64,000 nt of DNA from assembly GCA_021851405.1 (NCBI GenBank), contig JAJZDW010000012.1:1-64000 (forward strand), given 5' to 3'. This DNA is from Pseudomonadota bacterium (GTDB taxonomy: Bacteria; Pseudomonadota; Gammaproteobacteria; Steroidobacterales; Steroidobacteraceae). The translations under genes and the position numbers were made by a program. The stretch's first letter is position 1, and each line of letters begins with the position of its first letter. Below are positions 16,244 through 26,253 of the stretch, piece after piece. The notes below the pieces were generated by a model. That model had not been told where the DNA came from. It made no database searches and worked only from the letters and a program-made list of their open reading frames with translations.

Positions 16244-18310
16244 ATGTCGAGCGAGTCTCATCTTTCGCGGCTCAATGAGCCGCAGCGGCGCGCCGCCACC
16301 TTCGGGGAGCCTGAGCCGGGCCGCGGCGTGCGCTGCGGTCCGCTGCTGATCGTGGCCGGGGCGGGCACCGGAAAAACCAACACGCTGGCGCACCGGGTGG
16401 CGCATCTGGTGCTGCACGGCGTCGCGCCGGAACGCATCCTGATGCTCACCTTCACGCGGCGGGCTGCCGCGGAGATGCGCCGGCGCGCCGCCGACATCGT
16501 GCGTGGTGCCTCCGGCGGGGCGGTGCACGAGCGGCTCACCTGGAGCGGCACCTTTCATGCGATCGGCAACCGGTTGCTGCGCCACTACGCCGCGGCGCTC
16601 GGGCTCGATCCGCAGTTCACCGTGCTCGATCGCGCCGATGCGGCCGATCTGCTCGATGCGCTGCGCCAGGAGCTGGGGCTTGCGCAGAAAGAGCAGCGGT
16701 TCCCGCGCAAGGAAACCTGTCTGCAGATCTACTCGCACCGGGTCAACACCCAGCGAGCGCTGCGCGCGACGCTCGAGGAGCAGTTCCCCTGGTGTGCGCA
16801 CTGGACGCAGGAACTCACCGGGCTGTTCCGTGCCTACGTCGAGCGCAAGCAGCGCGAGCGTCTGCTCGACTACGACGATCTGCTGCTCTACTGGCACGTC
16901 ATGATGAGCGAGGAGCGTCTGGCGAGTCTGGTCGGTGGACAGTTCGATCACGTGCTCGTCGATGAGTACCAGGACACCAACACGCTGCAGGCCGAGATCC
17001 TCCATGCCCTGAAGCCCGCGGGCGCGGGGCTCGCGGTGGTCGGCGATGACGCGCAGGCGATCTACTCGTTCCGCGCCGCCTCGGTGGAGAACATCCTCGC
17101 CTTTCCGCAGCGCTTCACGCCGCCGGCGGCCGTGATCACCCTCGAGCAGAACTACCGCTCCACGCAACCGATCCTGGATCTGTCCAACGCCGTGATGGCC
17201 GAGGCGTCCCGCCAGTTCCGCAAGGATCTGCGCGCGGTGCGCGGCGGGGGCGTGCGGCCCCGGTTGTGCACGGTGCTCGATCTGCGCCAGCAGGCCGAAT
17301 GCGTCTGCACCGAGGTGCTGCGCCGGCGTGAGGCGAACGTGCCGCTGAGGCAACAGGGCGTTCTGTTCCGTTCCTCCAGCCACAGCGACGTGCTCGAGAT
17401 CGAGCTCGGCCGGCGCGGCATTCCGTTCGTGAAGTACGGCGGGCTGCGTTTCCTCGAAGCCGGTCACGTCAAGGATCTGCTCGGCGTGCTGCGCTGGGCC
17501 GACAACCCTCGCAACGCGCTCGCGGCATTGCGCACGGTGCAGCTGCTGCCGGGTATGGGTCCGGTGAACGCCCGGCGCGCGCTCGAGCACCTGGAGCGCG
17601 CCGGCGGCGCCCTCGGGGCGCTCAGCGCATTCGTGCCGCCACCGGCGGCCGCCGAGCACTGGGCGGGGCTGCTCGCCCTGCTGCTCGAGCTTGCCGACCC
17701 CCGCTGCCCGTGGAGCGGTCAGGTGCAGCGGGCGCGCAGCTGGTACCAACCGCATCTGGAGCGCCTTTACGAGCAGGTCCATACCCGCAACGGGGATCTG
17801 GAGCAGCTCGAGGTGCTCTCCGGTCAGTATCCCTCGCGCGAGCGCTTTCTCAGCGAGCTCGCACTCGATCCGCCCTCGGCGGCCTCGGACCTCGCCGGTC
17901 CGCCGGCGCTCGACGAGGACTACCTGGTGCTCTCGACCGTGCATTCGGCCAAGGGCATGGAGTGGGACACGGTCTACCTGCTCAATGTCGTCGACGGCAG
18001 CTTCCCTTCGGAGTTCGCCGCCGGGAGCACCGAGCAGCTCGAGGAAGAGCGCCGGCTCTTCTACGTCGCGCTCACCCGGGCCCGCAATGACCTGTTGCTG
18101 TATGCGCCGCTGAAGTTTTATGTGACGGGCCAGCATCGTTACGGCGATGCGCACGTCTACGGCGGGCGCAGCCGCTTCCTCAGTGCCGCCGTGCTGGCGC
18201 ATCTGGACAGCGAAACGCCCGCGGCGCTCGGCCCGGGGACGGCCGAGGCCGCTGCCGCCGGACTCGGCCCGGCGCTGGACGTCGGGGCGCGGCTGCGCCA
18301 GATGTGGTAG
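16244..18310 (+). CDS. UvrD/Rep-type ATP-dependent DNA helicase
   Basis: A 688-residue superfamily 1A helicase. Motifs in order: I (VAGAGTGKTNT, about 37-47), Ia (TFTRRAAAEM), II (DEYQD), III (GDDAQAIYSFRAA), IV (LEQNYRSTQPIL), V (STVHSAKGMEWDTVYL) and VI (FYVALTRARNDLLLY). It would unwind DNA 3' to 5' in repair or replication restart. The C-terminus lacks the long UvrD tail, and the protein matches the shorter uncharacterised UvrD-like group rather than UvrD or Rep proper. No exonuclease domain is present. Confidence 0.92.
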   Translation: MSSESHLSRLNEPQRRAATFGEPEPGRGVRCGPLLIVAGAGTGKTNTLAHRVAHLVLHGVAPERILMLTFTRRAAAEMRRRAADIVRGASGGAVHERLTWSGTFHAIGNRLLRHYAAALGLDPQFTVLDRADAADLLDALRQELGLAQKEQRFPRKETCLQIYSHRVNTQRALRATLEEQFPWCAHWTQELTGLFRAYVERKQRERLLDYDDLLLYWHVMMSEERLASLVGGQFDHVLVDEYQDTNTLQAEILHALKPAGAGLAVVGDDAQAIYSFRAASVENILAFPQRFTPPAAVITLEQNYRSTQPILDLSNAVMAEASRQFRKDLRAVRGGGVRPRLCTVLDLRQQAECVCTEVLRRREANVPLRQQGVLFRSSSHSDVLEIELGRRGIPFVKYGGLRFLEAGHVKDLLGVLRWADNPRNALAALRTVQLLPGMGPVNARRALEHLERAGGALGALSAFVPPPAAAEHWAGLLALLLELADPRCPWSGQVQRARSWYQPHLERLYEQVHTRNGDLEQLEVLSGQYPSRERFLSELALDPPSAASDLAGPPALDEDYLVLSTVHSAKGMEWDTVYLLNVVDGSFPSEFAAGSTEQLEEERRLFYVALTRARNDLLLYAPLKFYVTGQHRYGDAHVYGGRSRFLSAAVLAHLDSETPAALGPGTAEAAAAGLGPALDVGARLRQMW

Positions 18311-18323
18311 CGGCCCGGCCCGC

Positions 18324-19169
18324 TCAGTGCAGCGGGATTTTCACGAACTTCAGGGTGAAGCGGTCCGGCTCCCCGATCGCCGCATAGCGGGCACGGTCGG
18401 TCTTGCCCAGCCGGTAGGTGGGCGGCAGCGTCCAGGCGCCGGCCGGGTAGACCTTGTGGTCGCGCGGGTTGGCGTTCACCTCGGAGGCGGCCACCAGGCG
18501 AAACCCGCCCGCTTCGATGAGCTTGATCGCGTACGACTGCTGCACGTAGCCGGTGTGTCCGTGCGGATCGGACGGCGCGTTCGGGGCGGCGCGATTGTCG
18601 ACGACGCCGAAGACGCCGCCGGGCGCCAGAGCGTGGTGGATGCTGCGCAGCGCGTTGGCGGTCTCGCCGCGCGCCAGCCATTGATGCAGCACGCCGAAGG
18701 CGACCACGAGGTTGACGGAGCCCGGCGGTACGACATCGCCGCCATCGGCGGGGAACGTTACGACTCGGACACGGTCGTACAAATGCGGCTCGGACGCGAG
18801 CAGCTGGCGATAGCGGGCATTGCGCGTGGCGAGAAAGGCGCTCGGTCCGGGGTTGATCAGTGCCGCCTCGAAGCGGCCGCGACGGCGCACCAGCGGAGCG
18901 ATGATGCGCGTGAAGTACCCGCTGGAGCGCGGCCAGACCTGCAGGACGCGGCTCGTCGGCCGCAGGCCGAAGAACAGCAGCGTCTGCACCGGATGGCGGT
19001 CGCGGTCCCAGCGGCGCTGCGCCGCAGGGCGCGGCCCGGCCAGGATGGCGTCGAGCGCCGTCGCCGTGGAGTGCCGTCCACTGGTCGTGGCGCAGCCCGA
19101 CAGCAGACTCAGGGTGGCCAGCACGGCGGCCGGTGCGGCTTTGGGTAAGGCTCGCATGAGGGCTGCCAT
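18324..19169 (-). CDS. predicted SAM-dependent methyltransferase with lipoprotein signal
   Basis: 281 residues from ATG at 19169 (ATG at 19157 is equally possible; neither has a strong ribosome binding site). It has a lipoprotein signal with lipobox LSGC, so the mature protein would be membrane-anchored outside the cytoplasm. The rest resembles a class I methyltransferase of the predicted-methyltransferase group: VLQVWPRSSGYFTRIIAPL in the SAM-loop position, VNLVVAFGVLHQWL and GGVFGVVDNRA. The usual GxGxG loop is altered to WPRSSG. A SAM-dependent enzyme outside the cytoplasm is puzzling, so methyltransferase activity is uncertain. Confidence 0.7.
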   Translation of the reverse strand: MAALMRALPKAAPAAVLATLSLLSGCATTSGRHSTATALDAILAGPRPAAQRRWDRDRHPVQTLLFFGLRPTSRVLQVWPRSSGYFTRIIAPLVRRRGRFEAALINPGPSAFLATRNARYRQLLASEPHLYDRVRVVTFPADGGDVVPPGSVNLVVAFGVLHQWLARGETANALRSIHHALAPGGVFGVVDNRAAPNAPSDPHGHTGYVQQSYAIKLIEAGGFRLVAASEVNANPRDHKVYPAGAWTLPPTYRLGKTDRARYAAIGEPDRFTLKFVKIPLH

Positions 19170-19188
19170 TGTGGACGGGTATGCGGCC

Positions 19189-19218
19189 AAAAAAAACCCC
19201 GCTTCATCTGCAGCGGGG
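19189..19218 (-). terminator. intrinsic terminator of the RRM gene
   Basis: Read on the minus strand: a 7-bp GC stem (19212-19218 with 19197-19203, 8-nt loop) followed by eight U. It lies 160 bases past the RRM gene stop and just upstream of the lipoprotein start, so it separates the two transcripts. Confidence 0.85.
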
Positions 19219-19336
19219 CCATGGGCCGACCGGCACGATCCGCCCGCCGCCCTCACCGATCAAAAGACTACCTCGGCACCCCGTCCAGGGGTGCACTCGC
19301 GTCGCGCCTCTGCCCGCCGCGTCGGCGGGGTCGAGG

Positions 19337-19363
19337 GTCGTCCCGGCCTGCGGCCGGGACGAC
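19337..19363. repeat. 12-bp perfect palindrome, REP-like
   Basis: GTCGTCCCGGCC, a TGC loop and its perfect complement. It begins 15 bases after the RRM stop on the minus strand. The shape and composition resemble bacterial REP elements, which often sit in 3' untranslated regions. Only one copy occurs in this window, so the repeat status is not shown. Confidence 0.5.
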
Positions 19364-19377
19364 CGCCCGGGGGCCGA

Positions 19378-19659
19378 TCAGCGGCGGAACGGCCCGCCGC
19401 CGGTGCGCGGCCGCGGCGCGCGTTCCTGCGCCTCATTGACCCGCAGCGCGCGGCCGTTCATCTGGAAACCATTGAGCGCCTGGATTGCCCCCTGAGCCTC
19501 GCCCGGCGCCATCTCCACGAAGCCGAAGCCGCGCGGCTTGCCGGTTTCCCGGTCATTGATCAGCTTGACGGAATCCACCTTGCCGTGACGTTCGAAGAGC
19601 GTCTTCACGTCCTGCTCAGTGGCGTTGAACGGCAGATTGCCTACATAAATCGTCGTCAT
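19378..19659 (-). CDS. RNA recognition motif (RRM) protein
   Basis: 93 residues, ATG at 19659. One RRM domain occupies most of it: RNP2 IYVGNLPF (about 3-10) and RNP1 KPRGFGFVEM (about 42-51), then a short basic Arg/Gly tail (RAPRPRTGGGPFRR). Single-RRM proteins of this type bind single-stranded RNA and are often cold- or stress-regulated. It is monocistronic with its own U-tract terminator. Confidence 0.92.
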   Translation of the reverse strand: MTTIYVGNLPFNATEQDVKTLFERHGKVDSVKLINDRETGKPRGFGFVEMAPGEAQGAIQALNGFQMNGRALRVNEAQERAPRPRTGGGPFRR

Positions 19660-19978
19660 CCGGAGATCTCTCTTGGCAGCGCGAGCCGCGGGCCACACGG
19701 GTCCTCCGCGGGTATCGCAGAATCGAACGGGAAGGTTGGGGGGTGGATGGCCACGGTCGGGCCGGGTACGGGCGCACCTGAAAACCGGCGATCGGCACCA
19801 GGTTCACGTACGAACGATGCGCACAGACAGGCGGATCGAAGGCGCCGGGCACTCAAACGTGATCAATCCACTGAGGACTGGGTACGGTCTGATGCTACTC
19901 CCGGCGTTTGCGGGAAGCAAACACCGGGAGCGGCGCCCCGGCGCGTCGTCCGGGGCGTCTGTTGTGTTGCTGCAACAG
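19660..19978. other. intergenic region with speA 3' hairpin
   Basis: 319 bases between the RRM gene and speA, both on the minus strand. It contains a 14-bp stem with one mismatch (19898-19930, arms CTCCCGG-C-GTTTGC and complement, GGGAA loop) 48 bases past the speA stop, probably its 3' end. No gene or clear promoter hexamer was recognised in the rest, which must hold the RRM promoter. Confidence 0.5.
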
Positions 19979-21958
<1,980 letters not shown>

Positions 21959-22065
21959 GTCGGAGATTTCCGTACGACGCGCGGGAGTGCGTTCGGCGCG
22001 AACGATATCAAAATCACGCGGCAGTGAAAGTCCCGTGCGTGAATTTTTTCCCGCACCGGTGCCGC

Positions 22066-22926
22066 TCAGCCGCCGGTCGCCACCGGGCGGGCCGGATCGC
22101 AGATCCACTCGCTCCACGAACCGCCGTACAGGCGCGCCCCGGGCAGCCCGGCGATCTCGAGCGCGAGCAGTGTGTGACAGGCGGTCACGCCCGAGCCGCA
22201 CATGCACACGGCGCGCTCGGGGCGCTGCTCCCCGAGGGTGCGCAGGTAACGCGCGCGCAGCGTCGCGGCCGGCAAAAAGCGGCCGTCGGCGAGGTTGTCG
22301 GTGAACGGGTGGTTGCGCGCCCCGGGGATGTGCCCGGCCACCGGATCGATCGTCTCGTTGCGGCCGGCGAAGCGGTCCGCGCCGCGTGCATCGATCAGGA
22401 CGTGCGCGCCGCTCGTCAGCTCCCCGGCGGTGAGCCACTGCTCGACTTGCGCCGTGGTGATGAGCTCATCGGTGTGCGGCCGGCCCTCGAAGGGGCGCGG
22501 GTGAGCCGCGGCGGGCGCGGTGGTCTCGACCTCGAGCCCTGCGGCCTGCCAGGCGGCGAGCCCGCCGTCGAGCACCGCCACGGCCGGGTGTCCGAGCCAG
22601 CGCAGCAGCCACCACAGCCGCGCGGCGAACGCCCCGGGCCCCTGGTCGTAGGCCACCACTTGGACGCCCGCGCCGATCCCCCAGCCGCCGAGGCGCTCCG
22701 CGAGCGCCTGCGGCGCCGGCAGCGGGTGGCGGCCGCTGTCGGGGCGCAGCGCGCCGGAGAGGTCCCGGTCGAGGTGCGCATAGCGCGCGTGCCGGATGCG
22801 CGCCTCGCCGAACGCCGCCTCGCCCCAGGCCGGCCGCGCCAGATCGAAGCGGCAGTCGAGGATGACGAGCGAGGGAGCCTCGAGCCGCTGCGCCAGCTCA
22901 GGCACCGAGATGAGTGTGTCGAACAT
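22066..22926 (-). CDS. sseA: 3-mercaptopyruvate/thiosulfate sulfurtransferase
   Basis: 286 residues with two rhodanese domains. The active-site loop in the second domain is CGSGVTAC, the mercaptopyruvate sulfurtransferase type rather than the CRKG(K/R)T of thiosulfate rhodaneses. The first domain (inactive) holds VILDCRFDLARP and VVAYDQGPGAFAARLWWLLR; the second has VLIDARGADRF and GHIPGARNHPF. It moves sulfur from 3-mercaptopyruvate to thiol acceptors. The ATG at 22926 follows a purine-rich stretch. It shares the minus strand with speA, 107 bases upstream of that gene's start. Confidence 0.9.
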   Translation of the reverse strand: MFDTLISVPELAQRLEAPSLVILDCRFDLARPAWGEAAFGEARIRHARYAHLDRDLSGALRPDSGRHPLPAPQALAERLGGWGIGAGVQVVAYDQGPGAFAARLWWLLRWLGHPAVAVLDGGLAAWQAAGLEVETTAPAAAHPRPFEGRPHTDELITTAQVEQWLTAGELTSGAHVLIDARGADRFAGRNETIDPVAGHIPGARNHPFTDNLADGRFLPAATLRARYLRTLGEQRPERAVCMCGSGVTACHTLLALEIAGLPGARLYGGSWSEWICDPARPVATGG

Positions 22927-23091
22927 GTCGCCTCCGGCCGCGCACCGCCGAGGTCTGGCTGGGCGCGGCGGCCCATTGTATGCAGTGCGGCACGTCGAGG
23001 AGAACCCGCCGCATCGGCGGCGCCTCGCGTCGCTGCAACCGGAGCGGCTCAACCCGGTACAATTGCCCCGGCACAGCGAATCGGGGGAGTG

Positions 23092-23757
23092 ATGACGATC
23101 GAGGTCTATTGGGGCAGCGGCAGTCCGTACGCCTGGCGGGTTCTGCTCGCGCTCGAACACAAGCGTCTCGCGTACGAGGCGCATTTGTTGCAGTTCTCCA
23201 AGCAGGAGCACAAATCCCCGCACCTGCTGCAGATGAATCCGCGCGGGCGCGTGCCGGTGCTCAAGGACGGCGATTATGTCTGCTTCGAGTCTCTGGCCAT
23301 CCTCTACTACCTGGACCTGAAGTACCCCGATCCGCCCCTGTTCGGCACCAGCCCCGAGGAGGCCGGCACGATCATGCGGGTGATCTGCGAATACCAGGCC
23401 TACATCGAGCCGCACCTGCGCACGATCACGGGTGCGGTGTTCGCCGGGGATGCCGATCTGCACAGCGATGCGCTCACCCAGGCCATGCATGCCGTGGCGA
23501 GCGAGGCGCGCACCATCGAGGGCCGGCTGTCGAAGTCCGACTGGGTCGTCGGGGAGCGCTTCTCGGCGGTCGACATGGTGATATTTCCGGGCATCCAGCT
23601 GCTGAAACGCGCGCTCGAGCGCCCCGCGGCTCGCGAGCTCGCCGCGCGCTTCATGCCGGTGGAGATCAACTACCCGGCGCTCGGGCGCTGGCTCGCGCGC
23701 ATCGAGAGTCTGCCGGGCTACGAGCGGACCTATCCGCCGCACTGGCGCGCAGCCTGA
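23092..23757 (+). CDS. glutathione S-transferase
   Basis: 221 residues; the ATG at 23092 is fixed by GGGGGAG five bases upstream. The N-terminal thioredoxin fold (about 1-78) has the SPYAWRV helix-1 start (Ser as likely glutathione-activating residue), NPRGRVPVL with the cis-Pro, and ESLAILYYLD, the glutathione gamma-glutamyl-binding ES pair. The C-terminal helical domain ends YPALGRWLARIESLPGYERTYP. The specific substrate is unknown. It is divergent from sseA. Confidence 0.9.
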   Translation: MTIEVYWGSGSPYAWRVLLALEHKRLAYEAHLLQFSKQEHKSPHLLQMNPRGRVPVLKDGDYVCFESLAILYYLDLKYPDPPLFGTSPEEAGTIMRVICEYQAYIEPHLRTITGAVFAGDADLHSDALTQAMHAVASEARTIEGRLSKSDWVVGERFSAVDMVIFPGIQLLKRALERPAARELAARFMPVEINYPALGRWLARIESLPGYERTYPPHWRAA

Positions 23758-23810
23758 AATACGGCATTTCGTTGCCTGCCCCGCTTTGATACCCTCCGCG
23801 CTGGCGACGC

Positions 23811-23837
23811 AGGGCGGGCCGCTGTGCGGCCCGCCCT
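23811..23837 (+). terminator. 12-bp perfect hairpin after the GST gene
   Basis: AGGGCGGGCCGC, TGT loop, perfect complement, 53 bases past the GST stop and 31 bases before the next start. No U tract follows directly; probably a transcript 3' end. Confidence 0.55.
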
Positions 23838-23868
23838 ACCGTGCGGTCGCTGATTTTTGTCCTGATCG

Positions 23869-25299
23869 ATGAGTGAGATGAACGAACACAAAGTCCACGT
23901 TGAATTTCCCGGTCGTATCGTCCTGGTCGGTTTCGGCAGTATCGGTCAGGGGGTCCTGCCGCTGCTGCTGCGGCACATCGGCATTCCCGCCGAGCGCATC
24001 ACCATCGTGACGGCCGAGGAGAAGGGCAACGCGGAGGCCGAGCAGTACGGCGTGCGTTTCATCCATGAGCCGCTGACGCGCGAGAACCACCGGCGCGTGC
24101 TCGGCCCGCTGCTCGGACGGGGCGATTTTCTCCTCAACGTGTCGGTGAACGTCTCGAGCCTGGCGCTGGTCAAGCTGTGCTGGGAGAAGGGCGCGATGTA
24201 CCTCGATACCTGCATCGAGCCGTGGCCCGGCGGGTACACCGATCCAACCGTGCCGGCCGGTCGGCGCACCAATTACGCGCTGCGCGAGGAGGCTCTCGCG
24301 CTGCGCGCGGGCAATGAGCGTGCGCCGACTGCAGTGCTCACCCACGGCGCCAACCCGGGTCTGGTCTCACACCTGGTCAAACAGGCGATGCTGAACATCG
24401 CGGCCGACACCGGCCTTGAAGTCCGTACGCCCGGCACGCGCGCCGAGTGGGGCGCGCTCGCCCGCGAGCTCGGTGTGAAGACCATTCACGTCGCCGAGCG
24501 CGACTCCCAGCGCGCCAACCTGCCGAAGGAGCCCGGGGAGTTCGTCAATACCTGGTCGATCGACGGGTTCGTGAGCGAGGGCTCGCAGCCGTGCGAGATG
24601 GGCTGGGGCACGCACGAGCGGAATTTCCCGCGCGACGGCAAGCGGCACGAGTCCGGCTGCCAGGCGGCGATCTACCTCATGCAGCCCGGCGCGGCGACTC
24701 GCGTGCGGACCTGGACGCCGCGCGCCGGGCATTTCTACGGCTTTTGCATCACGCACGGCGAGGCGATCTCGATCGCCGATTACTTCACGGTGCGTGAAGG
24801 CTCGCAGGCCCTCTACCGCCCGACGGTGCACTATGCCTATCACCCCTGCGATCAGGCGGTGATGTCGATGCACGAACTCGCCGGGCGCAACTACGTGCAG
24901 CAGGAGCGTCAGCGGCTGCTGATGAATGAGATCGTCACCGGCACCGATGAGCTCGGCGTGCTGCTCGCCGGGCACAAGAAGAATGCCTACTGGTACGGCT
25001 CGCAGCTGTCGATCGAGGATGCGCGTCGGCTCGCACCCTGGAACAACGCCACCAGTCTGCAGGTCACCATCGCGGTGCTCTCGGGGGTGATCTGGGCGAT
25101 GGAGAACCCCAATCGGGGCATCGTCGAGCCCGAGGAGATGGACTTCGAGCGCAACCTGGCGATCTGCCGGCCCTATCTCGGGCCGGTGGTCGGGCAGTAC
25201 ACGGACTGGACGCCGCTGCACGAGCGGGGCCGGCTCTTCCCCGAGGACATCGATGCCACCGACCCCTGGCAGTTCAAGAACGTCCGGGTCGCCTGGTAG
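23869..25299 (+). CDS. hss: homospermidine synthase
   Basis: 476 residues, the family size. It makes sym-homospermidine from two putrescines (or putrescine plus spermidine) using NAD. The N-terminal Rossmann motif is VLVGFGSIGQG (about 18-28). Conserved stretches include YLDTCIEPWPGGY, LTHGANPGLVSHLVKQA (about 160-176), WGTHERNFP and HGEAISIADYF. It is likely a single-gene unit between the GST and greB. With speA nearby it indicates homospermidine rather than spermidine as a major polyamine; this is inference. Confidence 0.93.
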   Translation: MSEMNEHKVHVEFPGRIVLVGFGSIGQGVLPLLLRHIGIPAERITIVTAEEKGNAEAEQYGVRFIHEPLTRENHRRVLGPLLGRGDFLLNVSVNVSSLALVKLCWEKGAMYLDTCIEPWPGGYTDPTVPAGRRTNYALREEALALRAGNERAPTAVLTHGANPGLVSHLVKQAMLNIAADTGLEVRTPGTRAEWGALARELGVKTIHVAERDSQRANLPKEPGEFVNTWSIDGFVSEGSQPCEMGWGTHERNFPRDGKRHESGCQAAIYLMQPGAATRVRTWTPRAGHFYGFCITHGEAISIADYFTVREGSQALYRPTVHYAYHPCDQAVMSMHELAGRNYVQQERQRLLMNEIVTGTDELGVLLAGHKKNAYWYGSQLSIEDARRLAPWNNATSLQVTIAVLSGVIWAMENPNRGIVEPEEMDFERNLAICRPYLGPVVGQYTDWTPLHERGRLFPEDIDATDPWQFKNVRVAW

Positions 25300-25305
25300 G
25301 CGCTC

Positions 25306-25809
25306 TCAGAGCCCCGGGTAGGCGACCTCGACGATGACGAAGCGGCGCAGGCCGCCCGGCAGCTCGACGCTGATGTCATCATCCAGGCGCCGTCCGAGCA
25401 GCGCGCGGGCGAGCGGGGAGTCCATGCTGATGAAGCCCGGCTCGCGGTCGATCTCATCCGGACCGACGACGCGGTAGCGGATCGCCTCGCCCGCTTCGGT
25501 CTCGAGCGTCACCCAGGCGCCAAAGAATACGCGGTTCGGATCCGACGGCGGCTGCGTCACGATCACCATGCCTTCGAGCCGCTTGCGCAGATAGCGCACG
25601 CGCCGGTCGATTTCGCGCAAGCGGCGCTTGCCGTAGATGTACTCGGCATTCTCCGAGCGGTCGCCCTGGGCGGCGGCCTCGGCCACGGCACGGGTCACCT
25701 GGGGGCGCTCGGTGCGCCACAGCGCCTCGAGCTCCTCGCGCAGCCGTGCAGCGCCCTGCGGCGTGATGTATTGCGAGGAGGCGGGCGAGGGGGCTCGGTA
25801 GCGGTTCAT
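25306..25809 (-). CDS. greB: transcription elongation factor GreB
   Basis: 167 residues. It reactivates backtracked RNA polymerase by inserting an N-terminal coiled coil. The coiled coil (about 10-85) carries the acidic tip EAAAQGDRSENAEYIYGKRRLREIDRR, where DRSENAEYIYGK is the GreB-type loop. The C-terminal FKBP-like domain contains FFGAWVTLE, VVGPDEID and the invariant SMDSPLARALLGRRLDD. The ATG at 25809 is preferred because the upstream extension is Arg-rich noise. It is convergent with hss, 6 bases apart. Confidence 0.94.
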   Translation of the reverse strand: MNRYRAPSPASSQYITPQGAARLREELEALWRTERPQVTRAVAEAAAQGDRSENAEYIYGKRRLREIDRRVRYLRKRLEGMVIVTQPPSDPNRVFFGAWVTLETEAGEAIRYRVVGPDEIDREPGFISMDSPLARALLGRRLDDDISVELPGGLRRFVIVEVAYPGL

Positions 25810-25915
25810 GGTGTGCGGTCCGTGCCGGCGTCGCCGGCGGCCGCGGTCGCCGAATCGCGACAATCTGCGCACGGCATCACGGTCCGGTCGACGGCCGGGG
25901 CGTTAGGCTTCGATC

Positions 25916-26122
25916 GTGGCCGTAAAGTATTACACGCACTTCCTCACCGGTGGCGGCGTCGAGCCCGAAAGCCCGACGACGCACGAATGGAGCGGCGTGG
26001 TGGAACTGCGCGAACCGCTGCGCGACCGGCGCGAGCTCGGCGAGCTGCGTTCGCTGCTGGCGGTGAATTTCAACCTGGCGTCCGAGGACATCCGCATTCT
26101 GAACTGGGCGCGTCTGCACTGA
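25916..26122 (+). CDS. small unrecognised protein
   Basis: 68 residues from GTG at 25916, with TTAGG about 8 bases upstream. It reads MAVKYYTHFLTGGGVEPESP near the start and VNFNLASEDIRILNWARLH at the end. There is no known domain, signal or membrane helix. A classical terminator lies 47 bases downstream, and it diverges from greB, which supports a real short transcript. Confidence 0.55.
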   Translation: MAVKYYTHFLTGGGVEPESPTTHEWSGVVELREPLRDRRELGELRSLLAVNFNLASEDIRILNWARLH

Positions 26123-26168
26123 AGTCCCCCTGGTCGGACGGGCCTGTGGAGGCTCATCCGCCACCTCA

Positions 26169-26204
26169 CCCCGATCCGATCCGCGGATCGGGGTCCTTTT
26201 TTTT
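26169..26204 (+). terminator. intrinsic terminator of the small gene
   Basis: A 10-bp perfect GC stem (26169-26178 with 26184-26193, ATCCG loop) followed by TCC and eight T. It separates the small gene from the L,D-transpeptidase, whose ATG at 26254 is preceded by AAGG and by a CATAAT hexamer at 26240. Confidence 0.9.
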
Positions 26205-26253
26205 GCTGTCGCTGAACCCCGAAACCGCGATCGGGGTGTCATAATACAAGGCT

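Noticed and set aside
15866-18202. A 778-codon minus-strand open frame opposite the helicase
   Set aside because: Antisense of a helicase with all seven motifs; no start signal or domain.
22024-23091. A long upstream extension of the GST frame
   Set aside because: It is antisense to sseA; the GST has a strong ribosome binding site at 23085 and homology starts at 23092.
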